From positions 806,001-870,000 of the forward strand of contig NZ_JACHBX010000002.1 in assembly GCF_014200505.1 (NCBI RefSeq): a DNA stretch of 64,000 nt, in the 5' to 3' direction. The notes under the pieces are model-generated. The model was not told the DNA's origin, made no database searches, and was given only the letters and a program-made list of their open reading frames with translations. This document shows, piece after piece, positions 59,545-64,000 of this stretch; positions within the stretch are counted from its first letter, which is position 1; each line of letters opens with the position of its first letter. Origin of the DNA: Massilia aurea. GTDB taxonomy: Bacteria > Pseudomonadota > Gammaproteobacteria > Burkholderiales > Burkholderiaceae_D. The position numbers were made by a program, and so were the translations under genes.

Positions 59545-61446
59545 TTACTGCATCAGTTCCGAAATCATCTTGACCGGCGCATTGCCGTAGCTCAGGAACT
59601 GATCGTGGAATGCCTTCAGGTTGAAACGCTCGCCCAACTGCGCCTTGCGACGTTCGCGCAGTTCCATGATCTGCTCGTAACCGCTGTAGTAGCTGGTCAG
59701 CTGGACCGACGTCAGCGTGGCGCGGCGCCATTTCTCATCGGCTTCCTGGCGCGTCTGGAAGGCCTGGCGCGTCAACAGGTCGATTGCCTGGGCCTGGTTC
59801 ATGCCGTTCACGTGCACGCTGTAGTCGAGGATCGTGTTGGTCACGCTGCGCAAATTCCACTTCGAGTACATCAGCCACATCTCGGGTGCGTTGTCGCCAT
59901 AACCCGATTCGAGCATCATGCGCTCGCCGTAGACCGCCCAGCCTTCGACCATCGCGCCATTGCCGAACAATGACTTGATCAGCGACGGCGAACGGTTCGC
60001 GTGCACCAGCTGCGCATAGTGGCCCGGAATCGCTTCGTGGATGTTCAGGATCTGCAGGATCCACTCGTTGTACTCGCGCAGGCTGCTCTCGGCCTGGGCA
60101 TCCGTCAGGCTGTCCATCGGGGTGACGTTGTAGTACGTCTTGTCCTTCGAGCGGTACGGACCGGGCGCATCGATGCTGGCACCGGCCACGCCGCGCTGGT
60201 ACATCGGCGTTTCGCGCACTTCGAGGGGTTTGCTCGGGTCGAGCGTCAGCAGGTCATGCTTGATGACCCAGTCCTGCAGCAGCGGGATCTGGCGCCGGAT
60301 CTCGGTGAAGAAGTCCTGGCGCTTGACGTGACGGGCGGACAGCTTGTCGATCATCATGCCGATCTTCTGGAAGCGCTCGGCTGGCTTGGTCACGCCGGCC
60401 ATGTAGCGCGGCCACAGTTCGTCCGAAATCTTGTCCATGTGCGTAAGCAGCTCTTCGCGCGTGGCCAGGGCCTTGCGGTAGGTCTGCTCGGCGCTGCTGG
60501 ACGACTGGATGTCGAGCGCGAACTTCTGCTCGTACAGCGCCTTGCCGATGCGGAACGGCCGGGCCTGGCCATTGGCGGCCTGGCGCTTTTCCATGTCGCT
60601 CAAGAAGTCGACGTAGCCCAGCACCGCGGTGCCGGCGTTGGCGATGCGCTGCGCGAAGATGGTCTTTTCCTGCGTGGTCAGGATCGATTCCTGGGCCGCC
60701 TTGCCCAGGTCGGCCAGCACCGCCAGCGTACCCGGCGCCTGGCTGATCGCCAGCTGGGTGTGCTCGCGCGTCGGCGTCTTGATCGACGCCTGCGCGGCCG
60801 CGTAATAGGCCGGCACGTCGGTCAGGCGCTTGAGGATCGTGCGCAGGCGCTGCGGCTTGGCCGCGTAATCGGTATTGAGGATCAGGTCGAGCGGCGCGGC
60901 GATGTTGTAGGCCGACGGATTCCACTCGAACTCGCGCCAGGTGGTCAACGCCCAGCGGTCCTTTTCCAGCTTGTTGAGCAGCAGCACCAGGTCGGTGCGG
61001 TAGCGGGGCGAGAGCTGCTTCGGATCGAGCTTGCCGAATTTTTCCAGCCACTCGTTGGCAAAGGCCAGCTGCTTGGCGCGGGTGGCAGGGTCGGGCAGCG
61101 TCAGGTTTGCGGCCTGGTCGAACTTGCCGACATAGATGCCGCCTTCCGGATCGACACGCCACAGCGCGGTCAGGTACTGCATGCTCAGCGTGGACATGCG
61201 GCGATCGAGGCGACCTTCGCTGGCCTTCGCCGGCGCGACGTTGTCGCTGGCGCTGGCACTCTTGCTGGCAACAGCGGCAGTCGCACCGATGGCGGCGGCG
61301 CCGACGACGGCCTTCTTGGCCTTGGTCGACTTCTTGACGACCTTGGTCGATTTTGCTTTGCTCTTGGCTGGCTTGGTGGCGGCGCTGGCCGGCGCCAGTG
61401 CGAAGCAGGCCAGCAAGGCTGCCAGCGCGATTTTCGTTTTTATCAT
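59545..61446 (-). CDS. Secreted DUF885 family protein (probable metallopeptidase)
   Basis: 633 residues from ATG 61446, which opens a signal peptide (MIKTKIALAALLACFALAPASA). A Lys/Ala-rich, low-complexity stretch (about 22-70) follows the signal. The DUF885 domain fills the rest: LPDPATRAKQLAFANEWLEKF, YYNVTPMDSLTDAQ, and the metal motif NIHEAIPGHYAQL with the pattern HExxPGHxxQ, then EGWAVYGERMMLESG. DUF885 proteins are regarded as peptidases; the substrate is not known. Probably periplasmic. Confidence 0.9.
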   Translation of the reverse strand: MIKTKIALAALLACFALAPASAATKPAKSKAKSTKVVKKSTKAKKAVVGAAAIGATAAVASKSASASDNVAPAKASEGRLDRRMSTLSMQYLTALWRVDPEGGIYVGKFDQAANLTLPDPATRAKQLAFANEWLEKFGKLDPKQLSPRYRTDLVLLLNKLEKDRWALTTWREFEWNPSAYNIAAPLDLILNTDYAAKPQRLRTILKRLTDVPAYYAAAQASIKTPTREHTQLAISQAPGTLAVLADLGKAAQESILTTQEKTIFAQRIANAGTAVLGYVDFLSDMEKRQAANGQARPFRIGKALYEQKFALDIQSSSSAEQTYRKALATREELLTHMDKISDELWPRYMAGVTKPAERFQKIGMMIDKLSARHVKRQDFFTEIRRQIPLLQDWVIKHDLLTLDPSKPLEVRETPMYQRGVAGASIDAPGPYRSKDKTYYNVTPMDSLTDAQAESSLREYNEWILQILNIHEAIPGHYAQLVHANRSPSLIKSLFGNGAMVEGWAVYGERMMLESGYGDNAPEMWLMYSKWNLRSVTNTILDYSVHVNGMNQAQAIDLLTRQAFQTRQEADEKWRRATLTSVQLTSYYSGYEQIMELRERRKAQLGERFNLKAFHDQFLSYGNAPVKMISELMQ

Positions 61447-61595
61447 CGTATTCGGCCCTGTAACAAGTGTGAATTCGTGATCCGCAACGGCGCGAATCGC
61501 GTGCAGGTTAGCACCAAACCCGCCGTTTGCGGACGGATGAAACATTCCGACACGAACGGGACAAAGTGCAATATTACTGTTCTATCAAGGCGGCG

Positions 61596-64000
61596 CTATC
61601 TGCCCAGTCCCGTGCGCAGCATGTCGAGCATGTCCGCTGGCGACATGCGTGCGGCCATCTCGGTGCCTTCCAGCAGGCTGTCGGCCAGGTCGCGCTTATG
61701 GCGGTGCAGGTCGACGATGCCTTCTTCGATCGTGCCGCGCGCGACCAGCCGGTAGATCGTGACCGGCCGCTGCTGCCCCATCCGGTGCGCGCGGTCCGAG
61801 GCCTGGTCTTCCACCGCCGGGTTCCACCACGGGTCCATGTGGATCACGTAGTCGGCCGCCGTCAGGTTGATGCCCACGCCGCCCGCCTTCAGGCTGATCA
61901 GGAACATGTCGCCATCGCCCGCCTGAAATGCGTCGACCCGCTTCTTGCGTTCCTGCATCGGCGTGGACCCGTCGAGGTACTGGTAGCGCACGCCCTGCGC
62001 GTCGAGGTGCTGGCGGATCAGGCTCAGGTGGTCGACGAACTGGCTGAACACCAGCACCTTGTGGCGGTTCTCGATCAGGTCCGCCGTGAGGCGCGCGAAT
62101 GCGGCCAGCTTGCTGCTGATGATGCCGGCGCCCGGCGCGACCAGTTCGGGATTGCAGCAGGCACGGCGTAGCCGCATCATCTCGGCCAGGATCTCGATCG
62201 ACTTCTGGCCTTCGGGCGCCTCGAGCGCAGCCAGCTTGTCGAGCGCCTGGCGCCGCAGCGATTCGTACAGCGCGCTTTCCTCGGCGCTCAGTTCGACCGG
62301 GATGACGATCTCGGTGCGCGGCGGCAGTTCGGCCAGCACCTGCGCCTTCGTGCGGCGCAGGATGAATGGCGCGGTCAGGCGCCGCAGGCGCGCGCGGGCG
62401 GCGACTTCGGCACGCCGGTCCTTCACCTTCTCGGACTGGGCTTTCTCGATCGGGCCGGCAAAGCGCAGCTGGAACTGCTCGGCGCTGCCCAGCAAACCCG
62501 GATTGATGAAGCGGAACAGGTTCCACAATTCGCCCAGGTGGTTTTCCAGCGGGGTGCCGGTGGCCGCCATCCGGAAGTCGCCCTGCAGCGCCATCACGGC
62601 CTGCGAGCGCTTGGTGTGCATGTTCTTGATCGCCTGCGCTTCGTCCAGCACGATGCTGTGCCAGCGGCGGCCCTTGAAGCGCGCTGCCTCCTGCTGCAGC
62701 AGGCCGTAGCTGACGATGACGACGTCGAACGGCCCGGCATCGTCCACCGTCGCGGCGCGCTCGCCGGGCCCGAACAGTTTCAGGTTCAGCGTCGGCGCAA
62801 AGCGCGCTGCCTCGTCGATCCAGTTCAGGCACACGGTCGTGGGCGCGACCACCAGCGCCGGGCCGTCCGTGGCGCGCGTGAGCAGCAGCGCCAGCGCCTG
62901 CAGCGTTTTACCCAGACCCATATCGTCGGCGAGGCAAGCGCCCACGCCCCAGTGGGCCAGACGGGCCAGCCACTCGAAGCCGTCGAGCTGATAGTCGCGC
63001 AATTCGGCCTGCAAGGTCGAGGGCAGCGTGGGCGTGAACGCGGCGCTGTCGGCCATGCGCACCAGGTGCGCCTGCCAGGCTTTGTCCCCGTCGACGCTGC
63101 CGGCTTCGCCCGCCAGTTCACCCAGCGCGAAGCTGGCCAGCGCGTGGGTGCGGATGCCGTCGCCATGCAGTTCGCCATACGCGCCCAGCTCCATCAGGCG
63201 CCGGTGCAGTTCGTCGGACAGGGCCAGGTAATCGTTGTCGCCCAGCGCGACAAACCGGCTGCCGCTTTCGCGCAGCTTTTCCAGCAGCGTGCGCAGGCTC
63301 ATCACGCGGCCTTCGTCGATCACGATGTCGCCGCTGGCGGCGAACCAGTCGCGCTCGCGCCGGATCTGGACCCGCACCGATTTCGAGGTCGCTTTTTTGG
63401 TGACGCGGAACGATTCGCCTTCGGGCCAGGCCACGACGATCGAGGCCGGGTCCAGTGCCCTGAGTTCCTCGACCAGTTCGAGTGCCAGCATCGGCTGGCC
63501 GAGCAGCCATTCGCCGTGTTCCTGCTCGCCCTGTTCCAGCACGAGGCAGGCGCCGACGAGCTGACGTTCGGCCTCGCGCTCGGCGTTCAGGTCGCGCTGC
63601 GCTTCGGTGCGGATGCCGTCCACATCGGCGATCACGCTGGCCGCGCCTTCGCCGGGGCCGTAGTAGGCGCCGCCGGGCAGCGGGCGCACCAGCAACTGCA
63701 TGCGCAAGCCTTGCTGGTAGGGGCGCAGGTGAATGTGCATGCGCGCATCGGCCGGCACGGTCTCGATGTCGGCGCTGCTCGCGCCGATGTCCGACTGCAC
63801 GGTGACGCTGGAGGCCACCGCGCCGATGGCGCGCAGCACGCGGCGCTCGGCCGACAGCGGCACGTCCAGCCCGGCGCCGACGATGGCGGCGATGCGGCGG
63901 TGTTCGTCGTTGATGCGCACCAAGCGCAGGCGCGTGGGCGTCTCCAGCGTGATGACCACGTCGCCGTCTTCGTTGTCGATCGGCGGGTGCAGCGCAATGG
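61596..64000 (-). CDS. Second SNF2-family helicase-like ATPase, N-terminus beyond window
   Basis: About 800 residues are visible and the frame is open to the last base, so the start lies outside. The N-terminal visible part has a region (WFAASGDIVIDEGRVMSLRTLL, FVALGDNDYLALSDELHRRL) laid out like the corresponding part of the helicase at 28799. The ATPase core has LADDMGLGKTLQALALLL, LDEAQAIKN (DEAQ instead of DESH), TGTPLENHLGELWNL, VFSQFVDHLSLI, SLKAGGVGINLTAADYVIHMDPWWNP and DRAHRMGQQRPV. A DNA translocase of unknown role, paralogous to the first. Confidence 0.93.
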   Translation of the reverse strand, partial: IALHPPIDNEDGDVVITLETPTRLRLVRINDEHRRIAAIVGAGLDVPLSAERRVLRAIGAVASSVTVQSDIGASSADIETVPADARMHIHLRPYQQGLRMQLLVRPLPGGAYYGPGEGAASVIADVDGIRTEAQRDLNAEREAERQLVGACLVLEQGEQEHGEWLLGQPMLALELVEELRALDPASIVVAWPEGESFRVTKKATSKSVRVQIRRERDWFAASGDIVIDEGRVMSLRTLLEKLRESGSRFVALGDNDYLALSDELHRRLMELGAYGELHGDGIRTHALASFALGELAGEAGSVDGDKAWQAHLVRMADSAAFTPTLPSTLQAELRDYQLDGFEWLARLAHWGVGACLADDMGLGKTLQALALLLTRATDGPALVVAPTTVCLNWIDEAARFAPTLNLKLFGPGERAATVDDAGPFDVVIVSYGLLQQEAARFKGRRWHSIVLDEAQAIKNMHTKRSQAVMALQGDFRMAATGTPLENHLGELWNLFRFINPGLLGSAEQFQLRFAGPIEKAQSEKVKDRRAEVAARARLRRLTAPFILRRTKAQVLAELPPRTEIVIPVELSAEESALYESLRRQALDKLAALEAPEGQKSIEILAEMMRLRRACCNPELVAPGAGIISSKLAAFARLTADLIENRHKVLVFSQFVDHLSLIRQHLDAQGVRYQYLDGSTPMQERKKRVDAFQAGDGDMFLISLKAGGVGINLTAADYVIHMDPWWNPAVEDQASDRAHRMGQQRPVTIYRLVARGTIEEGIVDLHRHKRDLADSLLEGTEMAARMSPADMLDMLRTGLGR

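Overview
The window is a GC-rich chromosomal segment from a betaproteobacterium, most likely Burkholderiales, family Oxalobacteraceae (Massilia/Telluria/Duganella type). The main support is the block mlaFEDACB - yadGH - ibaG - murA - hisGDC-BHAFIE - HIT - tatABC, which is typical of that order. I see no rRNA, tRNA, CRISPR array, prophage or integrative element. The only mobile-type gene is a REP-associated tyrosine transposase (RAYT) with its repeats.

Region 1 (1-16.3 kb) is rich in peptidoglycan-turnover functions. A 5'-truncated AmpG-like MFS permease is followed by a GHL10/DUF187 lipoprotein, a BadF/BadG-type sugar kinase, an AmiD-like amidase lipoprotein, a LysR regulator and a DdpX-type D-Ala-D-Ala dipeptidase. 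Next come a membrane diguanylate cyclase, a DacB/PBP4 peptidase, an SpmA-SpmB fusion membrane protein, an orphan peptide-binding protein, a large TonB-dependent receptor, and an LD-carboxypeptidase with a twin-arginine-type leader. Together they suggest salvage of muropeptides or cell-wall peptides from outside the cell. The individual families are known; the combined system is inference.

Region 2 (16.3-23 kb) is a minus-strand leucine/acyl-CoA catabolism unit: MerR-type LiuR, isovaleryl-CoA dehydrogenase, thiolase, SDR, a second acyl-CoA dehydrogenase and a GNAT. The same 12-bp operator-like sequence lies upstream of both liuR and the dehydrogenase gene. A metallo-beta-lactamase-fold hydrolase is divergent from liuR. 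Region 3 (23-35.6 kb) is mixed: an HTH regulator, a 57-codon small gene, grxD-ubiX, two tandem paralogous small membrane proteins, a GNAT, Tex, a SNF2 helicase, a DUF3297 protein, a soluble histidine kinase with its response regulator, and the RAYT locus in nested inverted repeats.

Region 4 (35.6-59.4 kb) is core metabolism and envelope: gltBD, the Mla phospholipid-transport operon, the YadGH ABC exporter, IbaG, MurA, the full his operon, a HIT protein and the Tat translocase. The his operon carries a translationally coupled orphan DNA methyltransferase between hisD and hisC, and a palindromic repeat between hisA and hisF. Region 5 (59.5-64 kb) holds a secreted DUF885 peptidase-like protein and a second SNF2 helicase cut by the window end.

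Long open frames opposite gltB, the SNF2 gene and others are treated as GC-skew shadows and are not annotated.
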